A stretch of 64,000 nucleotides of DNA from Flavobacteriales bacterium (GCA_016705955.1 JADJKO010000007.1:1-64000), one strand, 5' to 3'. Shown: positions 1-11,165, counted from the first letter of the stretch. Notes: generated from the letters alone by a model not told the origin. Program-made: numbers and translations.

Positions 1-3000
1 ACTATCTGGCGCAGACCTACGGCGTGGCTGTGCGGATGCGAAGCGGTCCACACCGTTTCGTCAAGGTGGAGAATTGCCACTTCCGGGACCTCACACATGG
101 CATCGTAGAGTACAATGAATATCCGACAGGCCTTCCGCGCGATTGCTTTTACCGTGCTAATCTATTCGAGCGGATCCATGGCATGGGCATCGCCACGGAG
201 TCAGGCGGGTAACTATCGATGAGAACATATTCCGCGACGTGAATCTGGAACCTGGGCATACAGGCCCTGGTTTCGCCGATGCCACCGCGATCGTTTCGAG
301 TGGTAATGATGCGATCGTGCGGAACAACCTTATACAGCGCGCAGGGGGGAGCGGGATCACCGTGGGTGGTGAGGATGACCCCGACCTGGTCGGAGAACTC
401 GTTGTGGAGAACAACAGGGTCATTGATTACAGTCGGATCCTGAACGACCATGCTGGCATCACCTTCGATCGCGTCGATGGCCTTCAGGTCAGGAACAACA
501 TCGTCACCGACGCAGTGGGTAGCGTAACCAGCAGTGCTACCAACGGGGGCTTCCAGGACGACAAGACCGTGGGCATCTACTTCGGCAATACCCGTATCCG
601 CAATACGACGGTGACATCCAATACGATCACGGGAGTGGGTAACGGTATAGCCGTGGATCACGAGCCGCTCGGCATCGATACCACCGACCCTAATAACCAG
701 TTTCCAGTGGGCATGCAAGGCAATAGGATCACGGACAATACGGTGTTCGGCACCAGGGGTGCCCAATTGAGCATGCTAAGTAGAGGGTGTTTCACCAGTG
801 TGTACCAGTAGAATTTCGATGATCTTGTGTCGGGCAACATCCTTTACTCCTTGCGTCGGGACCAGTGGCCACTGTGGTTGTTCCAGATAGAAGCCACCTC
901 ATGGAACGGCACGTCCAGGCCGCGCGTTGATTTCGGGACTTACTCCGGCAACTACTGCTTCAACCCGTTCAACCCGGTAACGCACTACATGGAGTTCAAT
1001 AGCGACGCGTACCAAACGACGGGGCTCTATCTCACTGACGTGGAGCGGCCCCGGATCATTCCCTTTACCATGGCCGGGTGGAATTCGCTGGTCGAGCCCA
1101 GCGATGTGTCGTTCACAAGCCCGCTGCACCTGAAGGATTATGAAGTGACCAGTAGTGCGCCGGTGGCATTCCATAGCACGGATTGCACAGCCGCGGACAA
1201 CACTTGGTCCAATGCCGCAGCCGGCACCGGTCAAGGCGCATCGGACGGTCACTTCAAACGATTCACCGATCAGCTCTATTGTGAGCGCTGGGCACTGGCC
1301 GCCTCTTCTGCCACCGTCATCGACCCTGGGTCCGCCCCGACACCCGCAAGCACGACCTACCGCTTCACCCTCCGGGCTCGATCCAATACCGCCGATGCGA
1401 TACGCATAGCACCTCTGGTCAATACGGCCTCCGCAGTGGTGGACCCCTCGTATTACATCCAGCTCAAAGAGGATTGGCTGGAGCAGGAGGTCATTCTTTT
1501 CGTACCCGATGCACCAGAGGTTGATCGCTTTGCCATTTCCTTAGGCAATGCGCAATATGGCATGGCGGCCTTGCCTGTGGGCGGTGGCAATCTGGTGGAT
1601 ATCGATCACGTGCGTACCGACATCGTGACCCTGGACCCCGCTTACTACACCAATGAGGTGTTGCCCAATCACATCCTCCGCTACAACTGTCCTTTGCAGG
1701 AACCCGGTGATCAGAACATCCACGATCCCTCGGTTGGGGAAGGCGAGCCATCGGAGTTCATCATTACCGGCCCCACCACCGATTGCTGGAGCGATGTGTA
1801 CGGCAACTTTTACCAAGGGGGCACCGGGGGTGACCCCATCACATTGGACGAATGGGCCAGCATCGTCCTCTTCAAATTCAATGTCGCCGATGCCAACCTG
1901 GCCTTGAATGGGAGCGGCGAGTATCGCATCACCCAAGGCAACGACGAACTCTGGACCGAGAACCACAACGTTGCGGGCAGCATCGTGGTGGAGAATGGTG
2001 CCACCCTCACCATTGATGGTGCCCACATCGGTTTCGCGGAAAGCACACCCTCGCTCACCACCAACTTGGTCGTTGAACCCGGCGGCACGCTCATCGTCCG
2101 CAACGGAGGCACCCTCCGCAATTGGATGGGCTGCGGTGCGGCCGCTGGCATGTGGGATGGCGTAAAAGCCTTCGGCGTGGACTACGCCTACGACATGGAT
2201 CCCGCACAAGGCCGGGTATTCCTGGAAAGCGGTGCACGTATCACCAACGCCCACTGCGGCATACTGGCCGGGTTCGGCGACCCCACCAACCCCGGCTTCG
2301 TCGGCTTCGATGACGTGAACTTCTGGGTGGGCGGTAGCGTGGTGGCGCACAACGCTGCCTTCGAGAATAACGTCTATGATGTGGTGATGCACCCCGGCGG
2401 CTGGCCCGCTGTGGTACCTTATGATCCGCTGGAGATGGATAACTACCAAGGGCTTACGCGTTTCAAGGACTGCACCTTCCGCACTACGCGCGAACTGAAC
2501 GATCCAGCACTATACCCCAAGGCGCATGTGCGCCTCACGGACCGTGATGCTTCCGCCTTCATGGGCTGCACCTTCGTTAATGAACGTACCGACATTCCCA
2601 GCCTCACCAGCGCCCAATTGGGCCATGGTGTGGAACTGTTCAACAGCGGGTTCACGGTGACCACCAACCTGCCGTACGGCACAGGCACCAACACGGCGCC
2701 CAACGTGTTCCGTAACTTGGATCACGGTGTGCATAGCACCACCAGCAACGGCAACGTCTATAGCATCGTGAGCAACTGCACTTTCACCGATAACGTCTGC
2801 GCCGTGTTCATCAGTGGCGAGGCAGGGCTGGCCATCACCGACAACGACATCAAATTGGGGCGTTGGTCGGGGATCACCATGGATGGTGACGAGGACGAAT
2901 CGTTTGATGACCACCAGCGCGGCATCTTCACCACCAAGTCCTGGGGCCTGGCCATCCAGAACAACCGTTTGGCGGCTTCTCCCGATGCACCAGCCAGCGC

Positions 3001-4634
3001 ACCAACGGAGGGCATTGTAGTGGGCTATACCGCGGACCATAACGATGTGGTGAGCGAGAACCGCTGCACCGGTCTGGAGCGTGGCTTCATTGGCGAGGGT
3101 ATTTGTGCCGACGTCGATGGCGCGAACGAGAACATCATAGGCCTGCAGTTGCTCTGCAACCTCAACACCGGCAACGCTACGAACCTGATGAGCAGAAAAG
3201 CCCAAGGTGATGTTACCTACGCAGCCTGGCACACCATCCGTGGCATCCAGGGGCGATCCGACCTCCACGCCAACAACCACCAGCGCTGGGAATCGTTTCG
3301 ACCAGAGCACTACGTACGACTATTACACCAATACTACTCGGGTGCCACAGATCGTGTACTTGTACGACCCGAGCGGCGATCAAGAGGAGCCCGTGAACTT
3401 GTCCACGCTACCGGGGAGTGAAGTGGTGCCAGCCACCAGCGGTGGGGCTGCTTGTGAGGGCGGCGCGCCGGGCATCATCGGCGGTGGGCACACCATAAGC
3501 AGTTTGAAACCCCTGCTGCAAAGCAACAAGTACGCCTACGGCACCATCCGCTACCTCTATGAGCAGCTCATCGATGGTGGCAATACGGACGAGGTGGTGC
3601 AGGAAATCATCACCACCTGGCCGCAGGACGTGTGGCAGTTGCGCACCTACCTGCTCAACCTAAGCCCCTACCTGAGCGTGGAGGCCTTGCAGCAACTGGT
3701 GGACAAGGAGGGCGTACCTGTAGCCATCAAGGCGGAGATCTGCGTGGCCAACCCGGAGGCCACACAAAAGGACGGTTTCATCAAGTGGGCGGAGTACGAT
3801 GCCAACTATCCATTGCCTGCCTACGCCATTGCCAGCATCAGGGCGAGCTGGGATGTGAAGACCTACCGTTTCACCCTGGAAGCGCAGATGGCCGAGAAGC
3901 ATACCAACATGACGCAGGCCGTGAACCACCTGCTCTACCTGTACCGCACCGATAGCGCCCATGCCGACCCGGACAGCTTGCGCTGGGTATGGCAGCAACT
4001 GCGCACCAATGCCGCGCGTTACGCCGAAGCCGGGCTGCTGATGGGTCAGGGCAGACTCAGCGAGGCACGCGCGGTGCTGGTGGCCATGCCTTCGGAGAAG
4101 GGCCAGATGCCCGCCGAGGAAGTGGAACGGCAGCGCATGCTGGACTATGTGGACCTTTTCATCGTGGCCAAGAACGACGGACGCAATGCCTACCGTCTGG
4201 TAGGACAAGAAGTGGACGATCTGGAAACTTTGGTGGGGGTTGAATACGATCGCCCGGCCGTATGGGGGAGCAACTTGCTCTGCGCCATCTATGGCAGATG
4301 CCGCGCGCCTTACACCGGTGGCATTGTGGAACCCAAGAGCTTGCGTGCCACGTCCGACGAACCCATTCCCTCCGGTACTGTCACCGGATTGCAGGTGCAG
4401 CCAAACCCTGCCAGTACTTGGGTGGCCTTCAATTACCAAGTGCCGGACAACACCGGCTTGCTGCAGTTGCGCGTGCGCGATGCAGGCGGTCGTGTAGTAC
4501 ACAGCCTGCAAGCGGCGGGCACCGTGGGCCAGCAGGTTTGGGATACCCGCAATGCTGCACCCGGAGTATACAGCGTGGAACTCTTGCGCGAGGGCCGTTC
4601 GATTCACACCGAACGACTGGTGATCCAACCTTGA
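1..4634 (+). CDS. Very large secreted right-handed parallel beta-helix protein with T9SS sorting domain (5' partial, frame lesions)
   Basis: The gene enters from outside the window, so no start or signal peptide is visible. The translation is rich in short Asn/Gly/Thr turns typical of parallel beta-helix (pectate-lyase-like) proteins. The end (about 4380-4634) is a T9SS type A sorting domain with the usual PNPAS start and a final VIQP, so the product is probably exported and attached to or released from the cell surface. Reading needs three corrections: a frame change near 208 (after a GGG run), an in-frame TAG at 809-811 following CAG, and a frame change near 3295 (GGG/TTT runs). Between them the frames are long and coherent (827-3300 and 3300-4634). 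These could be assembly errors or real decay. No catalytic residues were recognised; carbohydrate binding or adhesion is a guess. Confidence 0.7.
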
Positions 4635-4742
4635 TGAGAACAGTGCTTCGCATAACCCTGCACACAGTGGCCGCCTTCTTGGCGGCCACCGTGGCATGCG
4701 GGCAATGGAACTTCACGGTGGATCCCAGCTTCCAAACCCAGG
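4411..4742 (+). repeat. Direct repeat copy 1 (sorting domain plus next signal peptide)
   Basis: This is the first of two direct copies 1493 bp apart (the other is 5904-6235). About ten differences in 332 bp were counted by eye, roughly 97% identity. The unit spans a gene boundary: the T9SS C-terminal domain of the upstream gene, the overlapping stop/start TGATG, and the signal peptide plus first mature residues of the downstream gene. This fits recent tandem duplication or gene conversion. Confidence 0.9.
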
Positions 4743-6127
4743 TCGAGTACCAGAGCACGGGTTCTATCCTGCTTAACGAGGACGGAACATTGATCGCATC
4801 AGGGATCATGCACTTCCCCGGCGAGTTCAGCGATAAACGCTTGGTGCGACTATTACCGGATGGCACCCGCGACGAGACCTTCTACAACAGCGGCCTGGGG
4901 GGCGGGCGACTCACCACCTGGCAGGATCGGTTCTATGTGGGAACACAAACCGTGCGACGCATTCTGCCCACGGGTTACCAGGACCCCACTTTCATTGGCC
5001 TGAACTTGGGGCCATACTTCAGTTCCTTACAGGGCGGCGACTATCATGTGTACCCCGATGGCCGGATCCTGCTGAGCGGCGCGCACATCTTAAGCGATAG
5101 CATCCGTGGTTTCGAGGGCCTGTACAACCTGATCTGGTTCAGCAACACGGGTTACCTCGATACCACCCGCACGCATCGCAAGGGCGCCAACAATTGCGCG
5201 GTCTATCGGTTCAAGGAACTGCCCAACGGGCAGTTCATCTGCACCAGCACCTGCACGCAATTCGAGGGCAAGGAAGTGGATTGGATCTTCAAGGTGAATG
5301 CGGATGGCACGCCGGACACCACCTTCCGCACCGGGGTTTTCGTTGGTGAAGCGCTCGATTTTCTACCATTGAGCGATGGCCGTGTTTATGTGGGAGGCAA
5401 CTTCCAGCGCACCGCTGCACCACAGGATACCCTGCGCTTGGTACGCTTCCTGCCCGATGGTTCGCTCGATCCCAGCTTCACCATTCCGCAGTTCACGGCA
5501 GGGGAAGGTTTGAGCACACCCTTCGGGGCAAACGTCCATGCGATCATGGCTTGGCGGAACGGATCCATTATTGCATTGGGTCATTTCAAACGGGTGAACG
5601 GCCAGGTGCGCAAGGGGATCTGCATGATCGACTCGACCGGCCAATTGCTCAACACCTTCGCCAACGCAGGCGTAGGGCCTTACACCAACCAAGGGCTTAC
5701 GGCTGCGGCTGTTTTGCAAATGGCCTTCAACGCTGATACCACGCAGGCCTATATCTGCGGGGAGTACAACGGCTACAACGATGGCACCACCAACGCCACC
5801 GGCCAGCGTTTTGTGACACGCCTGAACGTTGTGGACCTGAGCACCGGTGTGGACGAACCGGTTGCACAGATGGCTCCTATGTTGAGCATACAACCCAATC
5901 CCGCCAGTACTTGGGTGGCCTTCAATTACCAAGTCCCGGACAACACCGGCTTGCTGCAGTTGCGCGTGCGCGATGCAGGCGGTCGTGTGGTACACAGCCT
6001 GCAAGCGGCGGGCACCGTGGGCCAGCAGGTTTGGGATACCCGCAATGCTGCACCCGGCGTATACAGCGTGGAACTCTTGCGCGAGGGCCGTTCGATTCAC
6101 ACCGAACGACTGGTGATCCAACCTTGA
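4634..6127 (+). CDS. Secreted DUF5122 (delta-60) beta-propeller protein with T9SS sorting domain, paralogue 1
   Basis: A 497-residue product whose ATG overlaps the upstream stop by one base (TGATG), implying translational coupling. Residues 1-25 form a signal peptide ending near ACGQ. The body has repeats of the form PDG-x-x-D-x-x-F (for example PDGTRDETF and PDGSLDPSF), the hallmark of DUF5122/delta-60 propeller repeats. The final ~80 residues are a T9SS type A sorting domain almost identical to that of the gene before it. It is the first of four tandem paralogues. The function of these surface propellers is unknown; adhesion or ligand binding is possible. The frame is intact. Confidence 0.85.
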   Translation: MRTVLRITLHTVAAFLAATVACGQWNFTVDPSFQTQVEYQSTGSILLNEDGTLIASGIMHFPGEFSDKRLVRLLPDGTRDETFYNSGLGGGRLTTWQDRFYVGTQTVRRILPTGYQDPTFIGLNLGPYFSSLQGGDYHVYPDGRILLSGAHILSDSIRGFEGLYNLIWFSNTGYLDTTRTHRKGANNCAVYRFKELPNGQFICTSTCTQFEGKEVDWIFKVNADGTPDTTFRTGVFVGEALDFLPLSDGRVYVGGNFQRTAAPQDTLRLVRFLPDGSLDPSFTIPQFTAGEGLSTPFGANVHAIMAWRNGSIIALGHFKRVNGQVRKGICMIDSTGQLLNTFANAGVGPYTNQGLTAAAVLQMAFNADTTQAYICGEYNGYNDGTTNATGQRFVTRLNVVDLSTGVDEPVAQMAPMLSIQPNPASTWVAFNYQVPDNTGLLQLRVRDAGGRVVHSLQAAGTVGQQVWDTRNAAPGVYSVELLREGRSIHTERLVIQP

Positions 6128-6235
6128 TGAGAACAGTGCTTCGCATAACTCTGTACACGGTGGCCGCCTTCCTGGCGGCCACCGTGACATGCGGGCAGTG
6201 GAACTTCACGGTGGATCCCAGCTTCCAAACGCAGA
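5904..6235 (+). repeat. Direct repeat copy 2 (sorting domain plus next signal peptide)
   Basis: Second copy of the unit at 4411-4742. It carries the same functional parts: sorting domain, TGATG junction, and the next gene's signal peptide. Most differences are silent or conservative. Confidence 0.9.
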
Positions 6236-7626
6236 TCACCCAGCAGAATGTGGGCTCCTTGTTGCTTAACGAGGACGGGACCTTGATCGCATCTGGGATC
6301 ATGCGGTTTTCGGGTGAGATGAGCGATAAGCGCCTTGCGCGATTCAACTTGGACGGCGCACGGGATGAGACTTATTACAATAGCGGGCTGGGTGGGGCGA
6401 AACTTGTTCAGTGGCAAGACCGCTACTACGTCGGTGCGTCGCAGACCATACGCCGTATACAACCGTCAGGCCAGCAGGATATGTCGTTCATCGAGATGAA
6501 CCTCGGCCCCTACTTCAGTTCCCTCCAAGGCGGCGACTACCATGTCTACCCCGATGGCCGGGTGTTGATGAGCGGCACCCATACCCTCAGTGACGTTGCC
6601 CGTGGCTTCGTGGGCAACTACAACCTGGTCTGGTTCAGCAATACGGGCTACCTGGATACCACACGGGTACACAAGCGAGGCAATGGGCCGATCTACCGCT
6701 TCGGCCAATATGCCGATGGCGGGTTCTTGTGCAGCGGCAACGCCAGCATGTACGAGGGGCAACCGGTGGACAAGATCTTTCGCGTGGATTCCCTTGGGGT
6801 CCTCGATACCAACTTCCAAAGCGATGTTTACTTGGGCAGGGCCGTCGCTTTCCTACCATTACCGGATGGCCGCATGTATGCAGCGGGCACCTTCTGGCGC
6901 ACGGACGCGCCACCGGAATCGCTCTGGCTGGTGCGCTTCATGCCCGACGGTTCCCTTGATCCCACCTGGACCGCTCCGCAGTTGACCGTGCCGCAATACC
7001 TGCTGGACCAAGACTCCAACGCCGCAACGATCGCCTTCCTCCAACAATGGGGAACCGATGGTTCCGTTGTAGCCTGCGGTCAGTTCAATGGCGTGAACGG
7101 ACAGGAGCGCTGGGGCATTTGCGTGTTGGACAGCACCGGCGCGGTACTACCGCCGTTCAACAATTGCGAGATCGGCCCCCTTCCATCCGGCAGCACGACC
7201 AACCTAGCCGTGTATGGCTTGGCGTTTACCCTGGACAGCCAGTACGTGTATGTACATGGTTCGTACATGGGCTTCAGCGATGGTTCGATCGATGATCCTG
7301 CACAGGCCTTCATCAGCCGCTTGCATGTGGGGGACATCAGCACCAGCATACCCCTCCAGCCCCCATCGCCCATGCCTTCGTTCCGGTTGCAGCCCAACCC
7401 GGCAAGCACTTCGGTAGCATTCAACTATGCGCTGAACAGCAATGTGGATCAAGGCCGCATCATCGTACGCGACCTTTCGGGCCGCACGTTGGAGACCATT
7501 CGCTTTAGCGGCCAGGAAGGCCAACGCGTTTGGGACACGCGCGACCTGGTTGCAGGTGTTTACACTGTCGAGTTCTTCAACGGTAGCGATCTGCTGCATA
7601 CTGAGAAGCTCATCATACAGCCCTGA
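6127..7626 (+). CDS. Secreted DUF5122 beta-propeller protein with T9SS sorting domain, paralogue 2
   Basis: A 499-residue product starting at the ATG that overlaps the preceding stop. The signal peptide is nearly the same as in paralogue 1 because it lies in the duplicated segment. The body holds delta-60 motifs (PDGSLDPTW, LPDGRMYAAG), and the C-terminus is a T9SS domain beginning LQPNPAST and ending IIQP. The central region is much closer to the next gene than to paralogue 1 (shared stretches such as YRFGQY and DKIFRVDSLGVLD), which suggests stepwise tandem duplication. The stop again overlaps the next ATG (TGATG). Function unknown; likely exported to the surface. Confidence 0.85.
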   Translation: MRTVLRITLYTVAAFLAATVTCGQWNFTVDPSFQTQITQQNVGSLLLNEDGTLIASGIMRFSGEMSDKRLARFNLDGARDETYYNSGLGGAKLVQWQDRYYVGASQTIRRIQPSGQQDMSFIEMNLGPYFSSLQGGDYHVYPDGRVLMSGTHTLSDVARGFVGNYNLVWFSNTGYLDTTRVHKRGNGPIYRFGQYADGGFLCSGNASMYEGQPVDKIFRVDSLGVLDTNFQSDVYLGRAVAFLPLPDGRMYAAGTFWRTDAPPESLWLVRFMPDGSLDPTWTAPQLTVPQYLLDQDSNAATIAFLQQWGTDGSVVACGQFNGVNGQERWGICVLDSTGAVLPPFNNCEIGPLPSGSTTNLAVYGLAFTLDSQYVYVHGSYMGFSDGSIDDPAQAFISRLHVGDISTSIPLQPPSPMPSFRLQPNPASTSVAFNYALNSNVDQGRIIVRDLSGRTLETIRFSGQEGQRVWDTRDLVAGVYTVEFFNGSDLLHTEKLIIQP

Positions 7627-8443
7627 TGGGAATGATACGTGGAATACTACTGAGCATGGCCGCGCCTGCGGCCATGCTCGGCTATTCTCAAGTGCCGTTC
7701 ACCTTGGACACCACCTTCAGGACCGAACTAACCCAACGCAATATGAACTCGATCCTGATCCGAGAGGATAGCAAGGTGATCGCATCAGGGATCATGCGTT
7801 TCCCCGGTGACATGAGCGACCGCGCGGGTGCGCTTTTTCAGGAAGACGGATCGCGCGACCTGAGCTTTGCAAACGTTGCCCCCATGGGTGGCAAGATCAC
7901 GCCTTGGGCCGATCGCATGTACGTAGGGAACGGACAAGGGATGAGAAGGCTTTGGTTGGATGGAACACTCGACGCCTCCTTCAACATGGTTTCGGCTCCT
8001 TACTTCTCACCGATCCAAGGCGGAGATCATCATGTTTATCCCGATGGCCGTGTCTTGTTCAGCGGCACGCACCAACTCAGTGATGCAGCACATGGCTTCG
8101 TGGGCAACTACAACCTTGTCTGGTTCAGTAACCAAGGCTACTTGGATACCACGCGTGTACATAAGCAAGGCAATGGGCCCATCTACCGGTTCGGTCAATA
8201 CTTGGATGGGGGTTTCCTCTGTAGCAGCAACGCATCGGTGTATGAAGGGCAGCCTGTAGACAAGATCTTCCGTGTGGATTCCCTTGGGGTGCTGGACACG
8301 GCCTTCCATAGCCATGTGTATTTGGGCCGTGCCTATGCCTTCCTGCCATTGCCCGATGGCCGCATGTATGCTGCCGGCACCTTCTGGCGTACCGATTCAC
8401 CACCAGAATCGCTTTGGCTGGTACGCTTCATGCCCGATGGGAG

Positions 8444-8456
8444 TGACTCGTCCTGA
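8444..8456 (+). repeat. IS left terminal inverted repeat
   Basis: TGACTCGTCCTGA; it pairs with the right end at 9848-9860 with one mismatch. The GAG just before it (8441-8443) is the target duplication. Confidence 0.93.
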
Positions 8457-8482
8457 TCCGGGTTTACGCAAAAGCGAACCTC

Positions 8483-8878
8483 ATGAAGGACGGAACGGAC
8501 AAGGAAAAAGGAAGGCCACGCAAATACGATGTGGCGTTCAAACGAATGGTGATCGGCGAGTACCGGAGCGGTCGCTGGACCATGGAGCAATTGCGTCGGC
8601 GATACGCCTTGGCGGGCAAGAGCTGTATTGCAGAATGGATGACGCAGATGGACCTTGGTGCGCGGCCACAGCCCTGTGCCGAAGTTTGGGCGATCAACCC
8701 CAAGGAGATGCCCCAGCGCAAGAAGAGCGAACGCAGCGCGGACCTGCGCAACCGGATCAGGGAACTGGAACGGCAACTGGAGGATGAACAGCTCAAGAGC
8801 GAAGCCTATTCCAAGCTGATCGACCTGGCGGAGAGCGAGCACCGGATCGCGATCCGAAAAAAGGCCAATACCAAGTGA
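8483..8878 (+). CDS. IS3-family transposase OrfA (helix-turn-helix protein)
   Basis: A 131-residue basic protein. An HTH-type segment at about residues 10-55 (with SGRWTMEQLRRRYAL) should bind the element's ends. The second half is a leucine-rich coiled coil (about 80-115) as expected for OrfA multimerisation. It ends RKKANTK, overlapping orfB by 4 bp in the -1 relation. A slippery AAAAAAG near its end allows production of the OrfAB fusion, the active transposase in this family. The frame is intact. Confidence 0.88.
   Translation: MKDGTDKEKGRPRKYDVAFKRMVIGEYRSGRWTMEQLRRRYALAGKSCIAEWMTQMDLGARPQPCAEVWAINPKEMPQRKKSERSADLRNRIRELERQLEDEQLKSEAYSKLIDLAESEHRIAIRKKANTK
8857..8863 (+). promoter_or_regulatory. 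Programmed -1 frameshift site A_AAA_AAG
   Basis: In the orfA frame the codons read CGA AAA AAG, so the heptamer is A_AAA_AAG, the classic IS3 -1 slippery sequence. After slipping, the ribosome reads G-Q-Y-Q-V-I-R-E-M into orfB, giving an OrfAB fusion. A stimulatory downstream structure was not analysed. Confidence 0.8.
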
Positions 8879-9840
8879 TCCGTGAGATGAAGGACAGCTA
8901 TCCGCACATCAGCTTGGTGCGGCTCTGTCGATCATTTGGTGTTACACGACAAGCCTTCTATCAGCACTTTTGGACGACCCAAGCCTATTGCATGGAACAT
9001 GAACTGGTGCTGGTGCGCGTGCAGGAGATCCGCCAGGACCATCGGCGCTTGGGTACGCGTAAGTTGATGGACAAGCTCCAGCCCTTCCTCCTGGAGCACC
9101 ACATCAAGATGGGCCGCGACGCGCTCTTCGATCTGCTCGCCGATCACGGTCTGCTGGTACGACGGCTCCGCAAGTACATCCACACCACACGCTCATCGCA
9201 CTGGTTACGCAAGTGGCCCAACCTGATCAAGGACAGGAAGCTCACCGGACCTGGGCAGCTCTGGGTAAGCGATATCACCTACTTCAAGACCGGGAAGGAA
9301 GGCTACACTTACATCAGCTTGATCACCGACGCTTGGTCGCACCGCATCATGGGCCACCACTTGGCCACGGACCTTGAAGCAGCCAGCACATTGGAAGCCT
9401 TGCGCATGGCCATCGCACAGGCGGTCACCGTTCAAGGGGCTCGATCCATCACAGCGATCGTGGCGTGCAGTACTGTTCGCAAGCGTACGTGGATGTGCTG
9501 CAAGCCAATGGCATCGGCATAAGCATGACCGAGAAGGGCGATCCTTGGAGAACGCCGTGGCCGAACGCATCAACGGATCATCAAACAGGAATACCTCGAT
9601 ACATGGTGCATCGATACGGTTGCACAAGCGCGTGCCGCTCTGGAACGTGCCGTGTTCCTCTACAACTCCGATCGGCCGCACAACAGCATCAGCAATCTCA
9701 CACCTGACCAAGCGCACACCGGTACCATGAAGATCAAACGGCTTTGGAAGAACTACTACCTCAAGCGAACACCTGTCAACGCAGTTCAGGACGTTCTCTC
9801 AACTGTAAACCTATCTTCGGACATCAACCAAAACCTGTAA
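8875..9840 (+). CDS. IS3-family transposase OrfB (DDE integrase), frame-broken
   Basis: The translation shows an HTH_21-like start (ISLVRLCRSFGVTRQAFY), then the rve integrase core. The first catalytic Asp is in WVSDITYF, the second in HHSDRG, and the Glu in LENAVAERING, followed by the family's YNSDRPH. These motifs lie in three frames: breaks occur near 9440 (GGGG run), 9543 (CCTTGG) and 9577 (AACGGATC). All are one- or two-base events, so sequencing error is likely, but an inactivated transposase cannot be excluded. The corrected length is about 320 residues, normal for OrfB. The stop is the TAA at 9838-9840. Confidence 0.8.
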
Positions 9841-9847
9841 ACCTTTT

Positions 9848-9860
9848 TCAGGACGGGTCA
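9848..9860 (+). repeat. IS right terminal inverted repeat
   Basis: TCAGGACGGGTCA, the complement of the left end with one mismatch. It is followed by the second GAG target duplication at 9861-9863. Confidence 0.93.
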
Positions 9861-10509
9861 GAGCTTGGACCCGACTTGGTCCCCCCCCCAACTCACTGTA
9901 CCGCAGTACTTGCTCGACCAAGACTCGAATGCGGCATCCATCTTCTTTCTCCAGCAATGGGGCAATGAAGGTTCAGTTGTGGCTTGCGGCCGATTCAACG
10001 GCGTGAATGGACACGAGCGTTGGGGCTCATGTGTGTTGGACAGCAGCGGGGAGGTACTACCGCCATTTGAGAATTGCCGCATCGACTCAACCATTTCCAA
10101 TAGCCTGATCTACTGCTCTATCCTAGGCCTTGCGTTCACACCCGATAGCCAATATGTATATGTGCATGGCTCGTACAACGGCTTCAGCGATGGAGTGGTC
10201 AACGACACAGCCCAAGCCTTCATCAGCCGTTTACATGTGGGGGATATCACCATGGCCGTTCCTGCGCAAAGCACGGCGTCCTTGTTGATCATCGCTCCGA
10301 ATCCAACCAGCGGCAATGCCACGCTCACCTTGGAGCAGCTACCGCAGCACGCCGCGATCGTGGTGCGCGATGCGCTGGGCCGCGAGGTGCATCGTCAACG
10401 CGTCAGCGATCATTGCACCACGCTCTCGCTTGCACACAGTGGCGTGTACGTGGTGGAGTTGTGGAGCGGCGACACCCGTATATCAACGCACCGCGTGGTA
10501 GTGGAGTAG

Positions 10510-11165
10510 CTGAGCAACGGCCTCAGCTACCTCATCGACAAGGCCAAGGGCGATCCGCTCTTCGCGCATATCACATTGGAGAAAGGCGAGCGTAACCCGC
10601 TGGCGGATCTGGCGAACGACCTGCTCTGATCGATCGGGTTTTCGGTGCCCGGTCCGGCGGCCGCTAAGTGATAGTCAAGGAAGAGACCGAGTTCTTGATC
10701 CGGATCCGCGACCACTTACAGCCGGGCATGGATACCGGTATCACCAGTCACGCTTCCGTGTTGGTGCTGATGAGCGACTTCGACATGAAACCGATCCGCT
10801 TTCAGCAAGGCAATTTTGACATGCGCACAGAATTCGATCCGTGGTTCGCACTGACGGCCCATTTCAAGAATTGGCCATTGCACAAGCATCGAGCGACGAG
10901 TACCGCGTTCATTCGGAACGTTCCGATGCTCGATGAAGAAGTGAAAGCCATCAATAGAACAGGACTCAGTACTACACTGTTTCCGTTGCTCTGATCGACG
11001 CGGCGTTTCGCTACGGACCCCCGCCCGCACACCAAGCAGCAGGTCCCACGAACCGGCATGCATCCACACCCGGAAGGGATTTCGGATACGATGGAGCGGG
11101 TCCCGGACCCACGGTCCGATCATGCGGCTATTTTTGGCGCCGCGGCAAGACCCCCGGAGATCCTG
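10510..11165 (+). other. 656-bp gap with possible gene remnants
   Basis: No recognisable complete gene was found. Directly after the T9SS stop, 39 in-frame codons remain open to a TGA at 10629, with coding-like composition. A second open stretch, 10668-10994 (GTG start, 108 codons), has plausible codon use but matches nothing I recognise. Both end with near-identical bases (GCTCTGATCGA at 10622 and 10987), which may mark an old duplication or gene debris. No promoter for the downstream paaE-like gene was identified. Confidence 0.3.

Larger units (their letters stand above)
8444..9860 (+). mobile_element. IS3-family insertion sequence (1417 bp)
   Basis: The boundaries are defined by 13-bp terminal inverted repeats with one mismatch (8444-8456 TGACTCGTCCTGA; 9848-9860 is the complement of TGACCCGTCCTGA). 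The ends are TG...CA, and the element is flanked by a 3-bp direct repeat GAG (8441-8443 and 9861-9863). Inside are overlapping orfA and orfB with an A_AAA_AAG slippery site, the standard IS3 organisation. OrfB contains frame breaks, so current activity is uncertain. The host gene is a T9SS propeller gene. Confidence 0.95.
7626..10509 (+). pseudogene. Fourth T9SS/DUF5122 propeller gene, split by an IS3-family element
   Basis: The 5' part (7626-8443) encodes a signal peptide and most of the propeller. The 3' part (9861-10509) encodes the last blades and a T9SS sorting domain ending STHRVVVE. An insertion sequence occupies 8444-9860. Removing the element plus one copy of the 3-bp target duplication (1420 bp) restores one continuous frame of about 487 codons, including a PDG-S-LDPTW motif exactly as in paralogue 2. 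The gene was therefore intact when hit, and the insertion looks recent. As it stands, translation ends a few codons into the element at the TGA in its left repeat, giving a product without a sorting signal. Confidence 0.9.
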
